Assembly: GCA_035648415.1 (NCBI GenBank)
Contig: DASRLO010000084.1
Coordinates: forward strand, 1 to 64,000
Direction: 5' to 3'
Length of the DNA: 64,000 bases
Source: DATARH01 sp035648415
Lineage (GTDB): Bacteria; Pseudomonadota; Alphaproteobacteria; ATCC43930; CGMCC-115725
The notes beneath the pieces were generated by a model, which had not been told where the DNA came from, searched no databases, and saw only the letters and a list, made by a program, of their open reading frames with translations. A program made the position numbers and the translations under genes. Of the stretch, positions 36,420 to 44,824 are shown in pieces; the first letter of the stretch is position 1, and every line of letters begins with the position of its first letter.

Positions 36420-37151
36420 GTGGCGCTGGAGCTGCACCCGCTCGAACAGTTCAAGATCGAGCCGCTGATCCCGATCCATATCGGCGGGCTCGACGTGTCG
36501 TACACCAACGCGGCGCTGTTCATGACGGTGGCGGTGCTGCTGATCACCGCGCTCCTGGTGCTCGGCACGCGGCGCGGCGCGCTGGTCCCGAGCCGGTGGC
36601 AGTCGGTCGCCGAGATGAGCTACGAATTCGTCGCCGACATGGTCGAGACCAATGCCGGCCACGGCGCCGAGCCGTATTTTCCGTTTGTCTTCACCTTGTT
36701 CATGTTCGTGCTGTTCGCGAACTTCCTGGGGCTGATCCCCTACAGCTATACGGTGACCAGCCAGATCATCGTCACCTTCGCGCTCGCCGCCGCGGTCTTC
36801 ATCGGCGTGACGATCATCGGCCTCGTCAAGCACGGCGCGCATTTCAGCCGGCTCTTCGTGCCCGAAGGCGTGCCGATCATCCTGCTGCTGCTGCTGGTGC
36901 CGATCGAGCTGCTCTCGTACTGCATCCGGCCGTTCACGCTGTCGATCCGGCTGTTCGCGAATATGCTCGCCGGGCACACGATGCTGGCGATCTTTGGCGG
37001 CTTCGCGGCGAGCGTCGGACTCTTGGCGATCTTCCCGGTCGCGCTCGATGTCGCGATCTTCGCGCTCGAAGTGCTGGTCGCGGCGCTGCAGGCCTATGTC
37101 TTCGCGATCCTCACCTGCCTCTATCTGCGCGACGCGCTCCACCTCCACTAA
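36420..37151 (+). CDS. atpB: ATP synthase F0 subunit a
   Basis: The proton-channel stator subunit in the inner membrane. The protein is 243 aa with five to six membrane helices. The essential Arg lies in LSIRLFANMLAGH, facing the c-ring carboxylate. The N-terminus LHPLEQFKIEPLIPI is typical of alphaproteobacterial subunit a. GTG start, 41 nt after atpI and 29 nt before atpE. Confidence 0.96.
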   Translation: MALELHPLEQFKIEPLIPIHIGGLDVSYTNAALFMTVAVLLITALLVLGTRRGALVPSRWQSVAEMSYEFVADMVETNAGHGAEPYFPFVFTLFMFVLFANFLGLIPYSYTVTSQIIVTFALAAAVFIGVTIIGLVKHGAHFSRLFVPEGVPIILLLLLVPIELLSYCIRPFTLSIRLFANMLAGHTMLAIFGGFAASVGLLAIFPVALDVAIFALEVLVAALQAYVFAILTCLYLRDALHLH

Positions 37152-37180
37152 TCGCTTTCCAGAAACCTAGGGGACGACCA

Positions 37181-37408
37181 ATGGATCTTGCTTCCGCGAA
37201 AATGATTGGCGCCGGCCTAGCCTGCATCGCCCTCGTCGGCGCCGGCATCGGCATCGGCAACGTGTTCGCATCGCTGATCAGCGCCGTCGCGCGCAACCCG
37301 GCGGCGCAGCCGCAGGTGCAGCCGTTCGCGTTCCTCGGCTTCGCGCTCGCCGAGGCGACGGGCCTCTTCGGGCTGGCGATCGCCTTTCTGATCCTGTTTG
37401 TGTTCTAG
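37181..37408 (+). CDS. atpE: ATP synthase F0 subunit c
   Basis: The rotor-ring subunit of 75 aa: two membrane helices joined by the polar loop ARNPAAQPQ, with the proton-binding Glu 58 in FALAEATGLF. The glycine-rich first helix (GAGIGIGN) is normal for ring packing. A Glu rather than Asp carboxylate and the absence of the Na+-binding pattern suggest a proton-driven enzyme. An AGGGG ribosome site precedes the ATG. Confidence 0.97.
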   Translation: MDLASAKMIGAGLACIALVGAGIGIGNVFASLISAVARNPAAQPQVQPFAFLGFALAEATGLFGLAIAFLILFVF

Positions 37409-37432
37409 GTCTCGAGTCCAAGGCCCAGCGCG

Positions 37433-37942
37433 ATGCCGCAGCTCGATTACCATACCTTTGTCCCGCAGCTCGTCTGGCTGGCGATCACCTTCGTCATTCT
37501 CTACATCCTGATGTCGAGGCTGGCGCTGCCAAAGGTCAGAGGCGCGCTCGACCTGCGCCGGCAGCATCTGGCCGGCGACCTCGGCCGCGCCGCCGCGCTC
37601 AAGGAAGAAGCCGAGACGGCGCTCGCCGCATACCAAAAAATCCTCGCCGATGCGCGCGCCGCGGCTCAGGTGACGCTGCGCCAGACCGGCGAGAAGCTCG
37701 CCGCCGAGGCGGCCGAGCGCCAGCGCCAGCTCGCCGCGACGCTGGACGAGCAGATCGCCGCCGCCGAGGCGCGCATCGCCGCGGGCAAGGACCAGACGTT
37801 GGGCGAGATCCGCGGGATCGCCGCCGAGGTTGGCGGCGCCATCGTCGAAAAACTGACCGGCGCGACCCCAAACCCGGCGACGATGTCAAGCGCGGTCGGC
37901 GAGGCGCTAGGGGCGCGCGCCGTCAACAGCCAAAGGGCTTAA
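37433..37942 (+). CDS. atpF2: ATP synthase F0 subunit b'
   Basis: The peripheral-stalk subunit b' of 169 aa: one N-terminal membrane helix (LVWLAITFVILYILMSRLAL) and a long Ala/Glu/Arg coiled coil. Alphaproteobacteria and phototrophs use a b/b' heterodimer, and the next gene is the b partner. Its position between atpE and atpF is the expected one. Confidence 0.93.
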   Translation: MPQLDYHTFVPQLVWLAITFVILYILMSRLALPKVRGALDLRRQHLAGDLGRAAALKEEAETALAAYQKILADARAAAQVTLRQTGEKLAAEAAERQRQLAATLDEQIAAAEARIAAGKDQTLGEIRGIAAEVGGAIVEKLTGATPNPATMSSAVGEALGARAVNSQRA

Positions 37943-37955
37943 CGGAAACCGCCTG

Positions 37956-38444
37956 ATGGCACTCATCCACGAATCCGAATTCTGGGTCCTGGTGGCGGCG
38001 ATCGTCTTTGTCGTCCTGGTGTTTCGCCCCGTCGGCCGGACGCTGACCGGCAGTCTCGACGCGCGTGCCGCGCGCATCCGCGCCGAGCTCGACGAGGCGC
38101 GCCGGCTGCGCGAGGAGGCTGAAGCCCTCGCCGCGCAGTACCGCGCCAAGCAGCAGGAAGCGGCGGAAGAGGCCGCCGCGATCGTCGCGCACGCGACGGA
38201 AGAGGCCGAGCGGATCGCCGCGCAGGGCGCGCGCGATCTCGCGCGGGCCTTGGAGCGGCGCCGGCTGATGGCCGAGGAGCGGATCGCCCAGGCCGAGGCC
38301 AAGGCGCTCGGCGAGGTGCGCGCCGCCGCGATCGATGTCGCGATCGCCGCGGCGCGCGACGTGATCGCCGCGGGGATCGACGAGCGGCGCGGGAGCGTCC
38401 TCCTCGACGAGGCGATCGTCGCGCTGCCGCAACGCCTGCGCTGA
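37956..38444 (+). CDS. atpF: ATP synthase F0 subunit b
   Basis: The second stalk subunit of 162 aa: N-terminal membrane helix EFWVLVAAIVFVVLVFRPVG, then a coiled coil (LDEARRLREEAEALAAQYRA). It lies 13 nt after b'. It ends the F0 operon; the F1 genes (delta, alpha, gamma, beta, epsilon) are not adjacent, as in many Rhodospirillales and Rhizobiales, where F0 and F1 are separate operons. Confidence 0.95.
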   Translation: MALIHESEFWVLVAAIVFVVLVFRPVGRTLTGSLDARAARIRAELDEARRLREEAEALAAQYRAKQQEAAEEAAAIVAHATEEAERIAAQGARDLARALERRRLMAEERIAQAEAKALGEVRAAAIDVAIAAARDVIAAGIDERRGSVLLDEAIVALPQRLR

Positions 38445-38529
38445 GGGCCCGGCCAAAGTAGCGCAGCCGCGACCGGATGGCCAGACTTTTCTCTTTTTCG
38501 CCTTAGGGTTATGTATAGGCGACGCCGCC

Positions 38530-38535
38530 TATAAT
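38530..38535 (+). promoter_or_regulatory. -10 element before the beta-propeller gene
   Basis: A perfect TATAAT lies in the gap after atpF. No good -35 is seen (ttatgt at 15 bp or ttaggg at 21 bp). Transcription from it would begin near 38541, so translation probably starts further in, at 38571 or 38601. Confidence 0.5.
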
Positions 38536-38570
38536 GGGCTGTGTGTGGCAACAACCGCCGGGCCCCCTTC

Positions 38571-39524
38571 GTGTCACCGTTGCGCCGATCCACCGGAACG
38601 ATGCTCGCGGGGTTTGTCGCCGCGACGCTGGTCATGGCCGGCGCGGCCGGAGCGACCACCGCCGTCGTGCTCAATTCAGACGACGATTCGATCAGCGTCA
38701 TCGACAGCGGCAGCTATCACGAAATCTCGCGGGCCCATATCGGCCGCGGCCCGCACCATCTGATCATGACGCCCGATGCCCGCACCCTGATCATCGCGAT
38801 GTCGGGGAGCAACGAGCTGGTGCTGATCGACCGCGCCACCGGCGTCGAGAAGCAGCGGATCACCGCCAGCGACCCCTACCAGATCGGCTTCAGCCCGAAT
38901 GGGAAATGGTTTGTCGCCGCCTCGATCCGCCTCGACCACATCGACATCTACGACGCCGGCACCTACCAGCTCCTCTACCGGCTGCCGGCGGCGACGATGC
39001 CGAGCCACATCGCCTTCTCGCCCGACAGCGGCACGGTCTTCGTGACGCTGCAGGGTACCGGCGGCCTCATCTCGATCGACCTCGCCTCGGGCAAGGTCAA
39101 CTGGACCGCGCCGGTCGGCCCGACGCCGGCCGGGATCGTCACCCGGCCCGGCGGCACGCTGCTCGTCGGGGTCATGGGGTCGGACTACGTCGCCGAGGTC
39201 GATCCCGCGAGCGGCAACGTCATCCGCCGCATCGTCACCGGGGCCGGCGCGCATAATTTCCTCGCCGCCCCCGACGGCAAGACGCTCTACGTAACCAACC
39301 GGGTGGCCGGCACGATTTCGGTGCTCGACGCCGACACCCTCGATATTACCGCGACGCTCCAAGCGCCGGGCGGCCCCGACGACATGGCGATGTCGCCCGA
39401 CGGGCACGAGCTGTGGGTCACCGGCCGCTGGCACGCCTGGGTCGATGTCATCGAACTCGCGTCGGGCATCTTGAAGACGACGGTCGCGGTCGGCCGATCG
39501 CCCCACGGGATCTTTGTCTACTAG
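38571..39524 (+). CDS. Secreted YncE-like beta-propeller protein
   Basis: A protein of about 317 aa with a signal peptide (positively charged n-region, then MLAGFVAATLVMAGAAGAT) and about seven YVTN/YncE-type repeats, e.g. DDDSISVIDSGSY, NELVLIDRATGVEKQRI, GTISVLDADTLDITATL. Such propellers act in the periplasm as binding platforms; function here is unknown. The start is uncertain: GTG at 38541, GTG at 38571 or ATG at 38601. The middle one gives the best signal peptide. It is 11 nt upstream of the sterol-desaturase-family gene, suggesting co-transcription. Confidence 0.8.
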   Translation: MSPLRRSTGTMLAGFVAATLVMAGAAGATTAVVLNSDDDSISVIDSGSYHEISRAHIGRGPHHLIMTPDARTLIIAMSGSNELVLIDRATGVEKQRITASDPYQIGFSPNGKWFVAASIRLDHIDIYDAGTYQLLYRLPAATMPSHIAFSPDSGTVFVTLQGTGGLISIDLASGKVNWTAPVGPTPAGIVTRPGGTLLVGVMGSDYVAEVDPASGNVIRRIVTGAGAHNFLAAPDGKTLYVTNRVAGTISVLDADTLDITATLQAPGGPDDMAMSPDGHELWVTGRWHAWVDVIELASGILKTTVAVGRSPHGIFVY

Positions 39525-39535
39525 GCGCGAGAATC

Positions 39536-40537
39536 ATGTTCGAAGCGTTGCAGCGCATCATCGAGCAAGTTCAAGGCACGGTCTTCGAAGCCGCGATCCA
39601 GCCCGCGCTCTATCATCTCGGCCTCATGGCGTGGTCGGAGGACGTTTTCGACGGCATCGAGTTCGCGCTCTACGGCGCGCTCGCGGTCGCGATCGCCTAC
39701 ATCCTGTTCCGGCCGCTCGAATTGTGGCGCCCGGTCGAGCGCTGGGGCGACCGCCGCGCGGTGCGCACCGACATCGTCTACACCCTCATCCATCGGATCG
39801 GCGTGGTGCCGGCGATCCTGTTCGTCGTGCTGACCCCGATCGGGGTGACGATCGATTCCTACCTGCGCTTCCGCGGCTACATCCCGCCCGAGATCGAGCA
39901 GCTGGTGACGCCGCTCTTCGACCATCCCTTCACGACCTTCCTTGCCTATATGGTGGTGCTCGATTTCGGCGAATACTGGCGCCACCGGCTGCAGCACCGG
40001 CTGCCGTGGTGGTGGGCGCTGCACAGCCTGCACCACGACCAGCGCCAGATGACGCTGTGGAGCGACGACCGCAATCACATCATCGACGACGTCCTGGCGA
40101 TGGTGTGGACCGGCACCTTGGCGATCCTGATCGACGTGCCGCCGGGTGCGTACCCGCTGGTGCTGATCGGCTTCCGGCTGGTCGAGAGCCTGGCGCACAC
40201 CAATGCGCGGCTCGGCTTCGGGCGGGTCGGCTCGACCTTGCTCGTCGGGCCGCAATACCACCGGATGCACCATTCGATCGAGCATGCCGAGCCGCCGTTC
40301 AACCGCGCGCGCGGTTGCAATTTCGCGGTGATCCTGCCGGTCTGGGACGTGATCTTCGGCACTTGGCGACCCGAGGCGGCCTACCCGCAAACCGGCGTGG
40401 CGAGCCTTACGGGGCCGGCGGTGCGCTGCGGCTATCTGCGGCATCAATGGGAAGGGTTTCGCCGCCTTTCCGCGGCGCTCGTCCAGATCGTCGACCGCCG
40501 GCGGCCCGGCTTTGCCGCCGCGCTTCCGGCGGAATGA
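39536..40537 (+). CDS. Sterol desaturase / fatty acid hydroxylase family membrane protein
   Basis: A 333-residue integral membrane protein with about four hydrophobic helices and the histidine clusters of the non-heme di-iron family: DFGEYWRHRLQHRLP, ALHSLHHDQ and YHRMHHSIEHAEP. These enzymes hydroxylate or desaturate lipids using O2. The exact substrate is unknown. Convergent with a HpnB-type gene, so a hopanoid or other terpenoid lipid is one possibility. It ends 13 nt before the HpnB stop. Confidence 0.88.
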   Translation: MFEALQRIIEQVQGTVFEAAIQPALYHLGLMAWSEDVFDGIEFALYGALAVAIAYILFRPLELWRPVERWGDRRAVRTDIVYTLIHRIGVVPAILFVVLTPIGVTIDSYLRFRGYIPPEIEQLVTPLFDHPFTTFLAYMVVLDFGEYWRHRLQHRLPWWWALHSLHHDQRQMTLWSDDRNHIIDDVLAMVWTGTLAILIDVPPGAYPLVLIGFRLVESLAHTNARLGFGRVGSTLLVGPQYHRMHHSIEHAEPPFNRARGCNFAVILPVWDVIFGTWRPEAAYPQTGVASLTGPAVRCGYLRHQWEGFRRLSAALVQIVDRRRPGFAAALPAE

Positions 40538-40550
40538 GGGGCCGCTAAGT

Positions 40551-41690
40551 CTAGCTAGCCGCCGCCTGAAAGCGTCCCTTCCACGCTCCGCCCCGGCCGC
40601 GCCAGAACTGCACCGCCGATCCCAGCGTCGCCGCCATGTAGAACACCGCGATCGCCGGCAGCAGCAGCGCGACGAGCGGCGGGCAGCGGTAGATCTTGAG
40701 GATCGGCATGAACGACGCGGTCATCGCCAGCCACGCCGCGCCGCCCAATGCCATCGCCGCCGGCTTGCCCGACAGCAGCAACAGCGGCGGCGCCAGATAG
40801 GTCAGCACCATCATCACCAGCATCGCCGCCAGCACCGGCGTCGAATAGTGCAGCTGGGCGAAGGCGCAGCGCGAGATCATGTCCCATAGCGGCCGCCACG
40901 ATCCGTAGGGGCGCACGCTGCGCGTCTCCTCGGCGATGCCGAGCCACACCCGGCCGACGCTCTTCACCCGGCGGGCCAGCGCGCAATCGTCGATGATCTC
41001 GTGGCGGATGCTGTCCACCCCGCCGATCTCGCGCAACGTATCGCCGCGCAGCAGCATGCAGCCACCCGCCGCCGCCGCCATGCCGCGCCCCGAATCGGCG
41101 ACCCAGCGCGGCGGGTAGAGCTTGAAAAAAAAGAAGACGAATGCCGGAACAAGCAGCCGTTCCCACATCCCGCGGCAATGCAGCCGGACCATCAGCGAGA
41201 CGAGATGATACCGCCCGGTCTCGGCGCGCGAGACGAGCCGGCGCAAATTATCGCCGGCGTGGACGATGTCGGCGTCGGTCAGCAGTAGATAGTCGGGGTG
41301 CATCGCGGCGGCGATCTCGGTGCCCTGGCGCATCGCCCATAATTTTCCGGTCCAGCCCGCCGGGACCGGCTCGGCCGGGACGATTGTCACCCGGCCGGCG
41401 CCGCCCGCGGCCTCGGCCGCGGCGCGCGCGATGTCCGCCGTGCCGTCGGCGCTGTGGTCGTCGATGATGACGATGTCGAAGCGTCCGGTAAAATCCTGCG
41501 CCAGCAGGGAGGTCACCGCGCCGCCGATGACGTCCGCCTCGTCACGCGCCGGAATGACCGCGACGACCGATCGTACCGGCGCGGTGGCGGGCGTCCGATC
41601 CTCGCGCTGGATGCGCCAGAACGCGCCGCGAAAGGCCAAAAGATAGACCCACACCGCGGCCGCGGCCGCGCCGATGACAATATTCTCCAC
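40551..41690 (-). CDS. hpnB: Hopanoid-associated glycosyltransferase HpnB-like
   Basis: A 379-residue family-2 glycosyltransferase. An N-terminal anchor (MENIVIGAAAAAVWVYLLAF) is followed by the GT-A core with IIDDHSADGTADIAR, LLTDADIVHAG and the IIDDCALARRVKSVG acceptor motif. Three or four C-terminal membrane helices start near LHYSTPVLAAMLVMMVL. This length and architecture match HpnB, which occurs with squalene-hopene cyclase genes. The rest of the hpn cluster is not in this window, so the symbol rests on resemblance. Confidence 0.78.
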   Translation of the reverse strand: MENIVIGAAAAAVWVYLLAFRGAFWRIQREDRTPATAPVRSVVAVIPARDEADVIGGAVTSLLAQDFTGRFDIVIIDDHSADGTADIARAAAEAAGGAGRVTIVPAEPVPAGWTGKLWAMRQGTEIAAAMHPDYLLLTDADIVHAGDNLRRLVSRAETGRYHLVSLMVRLHCRGMWERLLVPAFVFFFFKLYPPRWVADSGRGMAAAAGGCMLLRGDTLREIGGVDSIRHEIIDDCALARRVKSVGRVWLGIAEETRSVRPYGSWRPLWDMISRCAFAQLHYSTPVLAAMLVMMVLTYLAPPLLLLSGKPAAMALGGAAWLAMTASFMPILKIYRCPPLVALLLPAIAVFYMAATLGSAVQFWRGRGGAWKGRFQAAAS

Positions 41691-41799
41691 CCGGATTTTC
41701 CCCTCGACATGTTAGCGCGACGGCAGTTCCCCTTCCGGCGCGCCGTAATGTAAATGCGCTGTAACGGAATGCGCTAGTGCAGAGTTGCCGTTCCGCCGG

Positions 41800-42576
41800 C
41801 TACGCGAGAAGAAAATCGCGAAATGTGGCAAGAAAGGCGTCCTTCTGCTCGTCGAACGGCGCGTGCCCCGCGTTGTCCAGCACGACAAGCCGCGACCGCG
41901 GGATCGCCGCGTGGTAGGCCGCGCCGAACGCAGGCGGGACGAGCCCATCCTTGTCGCCCCAGACGAGCAGCGTCGGCACCGTGATCCGGTGCAGCCATTT
42001 TGCCAGCCCCGGATTGTGGAAGCGCGGCCGGTAAGCGAGCCGCGTCACGGTAGTGCGGTTTTTGGCAAGCAGGTTCGCGTCCACCGCCGCCATGTCGCCG
42101 AGCCGCCGCGCCGCGCGTGCCGGATCGGCATAGAACCGCCGCAAATTATCCTCGACCGGCATGCGGAAGATGTCGTCGATCGGCTTGCCGCCCGCGAGGA
42201 TACCGACCGCCCCGGCCAAAGTGAGGCTCGCCAGCCGACTCTGGTTTCGAACCGCCAGCTCCGCCGCGATCCAGCCGCCGAGCGAGGTGCCGATCAGATG
42301 GACGCGGTCGAGGCCAAACCGATCGAAGAAATCGAGATAGAAATAGGCAAGGTCGCCGATGTCGTCGAGCCAGGCCGGGTCGTCCGAGCGGCCGAACCCC
42401 GGATGCTCGGGCGCGTAGACCGCGAAATCCGCGGCGAGCGCGTCGAGAAATGCCATCCAGCCGGTATGCCCACCGGCGCCGTGCAGGAAGACCAGCGGCG
42501 GCGCCTCCGCGCGCCCGCCGCGCAGCAGCCGGACGGTCGTGCCGTCCACCGCGATCATTTCCTCGATGTAGGGCAT
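41800..42576 (-). CDS. Alpha/beta-hydrolase fold protein
   Basis: A 258-residue hydrolase. It has the oxyanion loop FLHGAGGHTGWM, the nucleophile elbow IGTSLGGW (Ser about 98) and the catalytic Asp region LLVWGDKDGLVPP; the catalytic His is in DNAGHAPFDEQ. The closest feel is to meta-cleavage hydrolases and haloperoxidase-like esterases, but the substrate is undecided. Two consecutive ATGs follow a GGAG site; the second (42576) has the better spacing. Confidence 0.85.
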   Translation of the reverse strand: MPYIEEMIAVDGTTVRLLRGGRAEAPPLVFLHGAGGHTGWMAFLDALAADFAVYAPEHPGFGRSDDPAWLDDIGDLAYFYLDFFDRFGLDRVHLIGTSLGGWIAAELAVRNQSRLASLTLAGAVGILAGGKPIDDIFRMPVEDNLRRFYADPARAARRLGDMAAVDANLLAKNRTTVTRLAYRPRFHNPGLAKWLHRITVPTLLVWGDKDGLVPPAFGAAYHAAIPRSRLVVLDNAGHAPFDEQKDAFLATFRDFLLA

Positions 42577-42600
42577 CATTCGCTCCTCGCCGCAAACGAG

Positions 42601-42719
42601 TCGTGCGTCCTTCCGGGACGCGCTCCGCTGCGCCCCCGGGATGACGGTACTCTGGTGATGGCGTAAAGAAAGCCCGTCTTCCTGATGAGACGCAAAGCGT
42701 CGTCTCGAAGGACGCACGA
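42601..42719. repeat. Palindromic repeat family B, copy 1
   Basis: Inverted repeat with perfect 13-bp ends TCGTGCGTCCTTC and GAAGGACGCACGA, containing further GACGC/GCGTC arms. It occupies the gap between the divergent hydrolase and GST genes. A related element lies at 49680-49748. Confidence 0.85.
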
Positions 42720-42747
42720 AGCTCGATCCCCGCAAAGGAGCAGACAA

Positions 42748-43368
42748 ATGAGCAAGCTCAAGATTTACGGCGTCCCGCGCTCGCGCGCGTTTCGCACGCT
42801 GTGGCTGGCGAAGGAGCTGGGGCTCGACTACGACAATATCGGCACCGATTTCGCCACCGGCGAGACCCGCCAACCGGCCTATCTGGCGGTCAATCCCAAC
42901 GGCCATGTCCCGGCGATCGACGACGACGGCTTCATCCTTTGGGAGTCGATGGCGATCAACCTTTACCTGGCGAAGAAATACGGGCTCGGCACGTTCTACC
43001 CGACGAGCCTCGAGGACGAGGCGCGCGCCTGGCAATGGAGCCTCTGGGGCATGACCGAGATCGAGCGCAACGTGCTGACCGCGATGTTCAACCGCGCGGT
43101 CTATCCCGAGGACAAGCGCGACGCCGCGGCGGCCGACGACGCCGAGAAGGATCTGCGGCACCCGCTGGGGGTGCTCGACGGCGCGGTGGCCAAGACGCCG
43201 TATCTGCTGGGCGCCGATTTCACCGTCGCCGACCTCAACGTCGCCTCGATCCTCTCCTGGGCGCGTCCGGCGCGGATCGATTTCGCCGCGTTCCCGAAAG
43301 CCGCCGACTGGCTCGGCCGCTGCGCCCTGCGCCCCGCAGCGAAGGAAGCGCGAGCTTTGCAGCGGTAG
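42748..43368 (+). CDS. Glutathione S-transferase family protein
   Basis: A 206-residue two-domain GST. The thioredoxin-like N-domain holds YGVPRSRAFRTLWLAKEL (likely Ser/Tyr catalytic region), the cis-Pro GHVPAIDDDG and the gamma-Glu-binding ESMAINLYLAKKYG. The all-helical C-domain includes the N-capping motif TVADLNVASILSW. The ATG at 42748 has AAAGGAG 9 nt upstream. Substrate unknown. Confidence 0.9.
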   Translation: MSKLKIYGVPRSRAFRTLWLAKELGLDYDNIGTDFATGETRQPAYLAVNPNGHVPAIDDDGFILWESMAINLYLAKKYGLGTFYPTSLEDEARAWQWSLWGMTEIERNVLTAMFNRAVYPEDKRDAAAADDAEKDLRHPLGVLDGAVAKTPYLLGADFTVADLNVASILSWARPARIDFAAFPKAADWLGRCALRPAAKEARALQR

Positions 43369-43374
43369 AAATTA

Positions 43375-43457
43375 TCTCGTTTTCCCCGCGAAACGGGGCC
43401 CAGAGCAAGCCGCGAAACGGCTGCCCTGGGCCCCCGCTTGCGCGGGGAAGACAAAGA
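43375..43457. repeat. Palindromic repeat family A, copy 2
   Basis: The same build as the hisF-hisE copy: a CCCCGCGAAACGGGG arm, a middle CCCAG...CTGGG pair and a CCCCGCTTGCGCGGGG-type arm. It lies between the convergent GST and binding-protein genes. Confidence 0.88.
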
Positions 43458-43516
43458 AATTGTCCCGCCTAAGCGCTCCCTCCCCCGCAAAGAGGGGAGG
43501 TCGGGGTGGGCGTCGC

Positions 43517-44749
43517 CTATTTCGTCGCCGCCGAGTACGGATAGCGCAGCGTGCCGGTCTTATAGGCCGGCGGATCGAGGATCACCTGCACGCCCGGCTT
43601 CGAGAACTGGTCGAGGTCGTGGCCCTTCACCCCCTGGTACTGGATCGTCAGGATGCGCGGCTCGGCCCATTCGCCGTCCTCGCCAAATTTGATGTCGCCC
43701 ATGATCGTCTTGAAATCGGTCGCGTGCATGTATTGCGCGAGCTTGTCTTGGTCGAGCGAGCCGACCGCGGTGACCGTCTGCTCCAGCACCTGGAACGTCG
43801 CATAGACCAGCGGCGGCACATAGTAGCCGAGCGGGTCGGTGCCGGCCTCCTTGGCGCGCGCCTGGTACTGCTTGATGAAATCGTCGACACCGGGGAAGTT
43901 CATCGTCGGCTCGTGGACGAACAGCTCGTAATCGACGATGCCGTTGAGCCGCTCGCCCATCTGCGACTTGATCGAGCCGTATTGCAGCCCGATCACCGGC
44001 CCGCCGAACAGCTTGGCGTCGAGACCTTGCTCCTCGATCGCGCGCAGCATGCCGGCGCTGTCGGCCGGATAGGAGGCGAGGAAAAACAAATCCGGGTTGG
44101 CCGCCTTGATCGCCCGCACGATCGGGCTGTAGTCGATCGTGTTGGGCGGATAGTTTTTGTCGTAGACGATCTGCAGCCCGTCTTGCTTGATGTGCTCGCG
44201 CGCGCCGGCCATCGCGTTCTTGGCGAACTCGGCGTCGGCGCCGGCCAGGGCCACCGTCTTCGGCTTTGGGTCCATCGTCATCGCCGCGGCAAAATAGCCG
44301 GCGGTGATCGCCTCCTTGCCGTGCGGGCCGTAGGGCATGGTCTGGAAGAAGCGCGGGTAATGGAACTCGTCGTTGACCGCGAGCGCCAGGGTATCGAGCA
44401 CCATGACCTTGTGCTCGATCAGCATCGGCATCGCCGCGGCGCTGTAATTGGTGCCCGAGGCGATGATCAGATCGACCTTGTCGACGTCGAGCAGCTTGGT
44501 GTAGATGCCGGGCACCAGCGCCGGGTTGCTCTGGTCGTCGTAGTGGATCAGCTCGACCTTGCGGCCGAGCAGCCCGCCTTTGGCGTTGACCTGGTCGGCC
44601 CAAATCTGCGCGGTCAGCACGAATTGCTTGCCGCTCGCGGCGCTGCCGCCGGTTTCCTCGGCGCTGAAGCCGATCTTGATCGGATCGGCCGCGAGGGCCG
44701 AAGTAGCCGCCAGAACCAGCGCGGCCGCAAACACCCAAATGCTTCTCAT
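43517..44749 (-). CDS. ABC transporter substrate-binding protein, branched-chain amino acid (LivK) type
   Basis: A 410-residue periplasmic binding protein. The signal peptide is MRSIWVFAAALVLAATSALA (cleavage about 20/21), then KIGFSAEETGGSAASGKQFV opens a type-I periplasmic-binding fold like those for leucine, amides or aromatic acids. The ATG at 44749 has a GGGAG site; an earlier ATG at 44785 lacks one and would precede the signal peptide. No permease or ATPase genes are next to it, so it is an orphan binding protein whose partners must be elsewhere. Confidence 0.88.
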   Translation of the reverse strand: MRSIWVFAAALVLAATSALAADPIKIGFSAEETGGSAASGKQFVLTAQIWADQVNAKGGLLGRKVELIHYDDQSNPALVPGIYTKLLDVDKVDLIIASGTNYSAAAMPMLIEHKVMVLDTLALAVNDEFHYPRFFQTMPYGPHGKEAITAGYFAAAMTMDPKPKTVALAGADAEFAKNAMAGAREHIKQDGLQIVYDKNYPPNTIDYSPIVRAIKAANPDLFFLASYPADSAGMLRAIEEQGLDAKLFGGPVIGLQYGSIKSQMGERLNGIVDYELFVHEPTMNFPGVDDFIKQYQARAKEAGTDPLGYYVPPLVYATFQVLEQTVTAVGSLDQDKLAQYMHATDFKTIMGDIKFGEDGEWAEPRILTIQYQGVKGHDLDQFSKPGVQVILDPPAYKTGTLRYPYSAATK

Positions 44750-44777
44750 GGCACTCCCACCCAAGAACGAGCTCTCC

Positions 44778-44807
44778 GTCGTCACCCCGCTTTCGCGGGA
44801 ATGACGA
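44778..44807. repeat. Half copy of palindromic repeat family A
   Basis: Only the right arm of the family-A element is present: CCCCGCTTTCGCGGG followed by ATGACGA. It lies between the binding-protein start and the end of the aldo/keto reductase gene, which read in the same direction. Confidence 0.7.
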
Positions 44808-44824
44808 TTTGAAATTACGACTGG

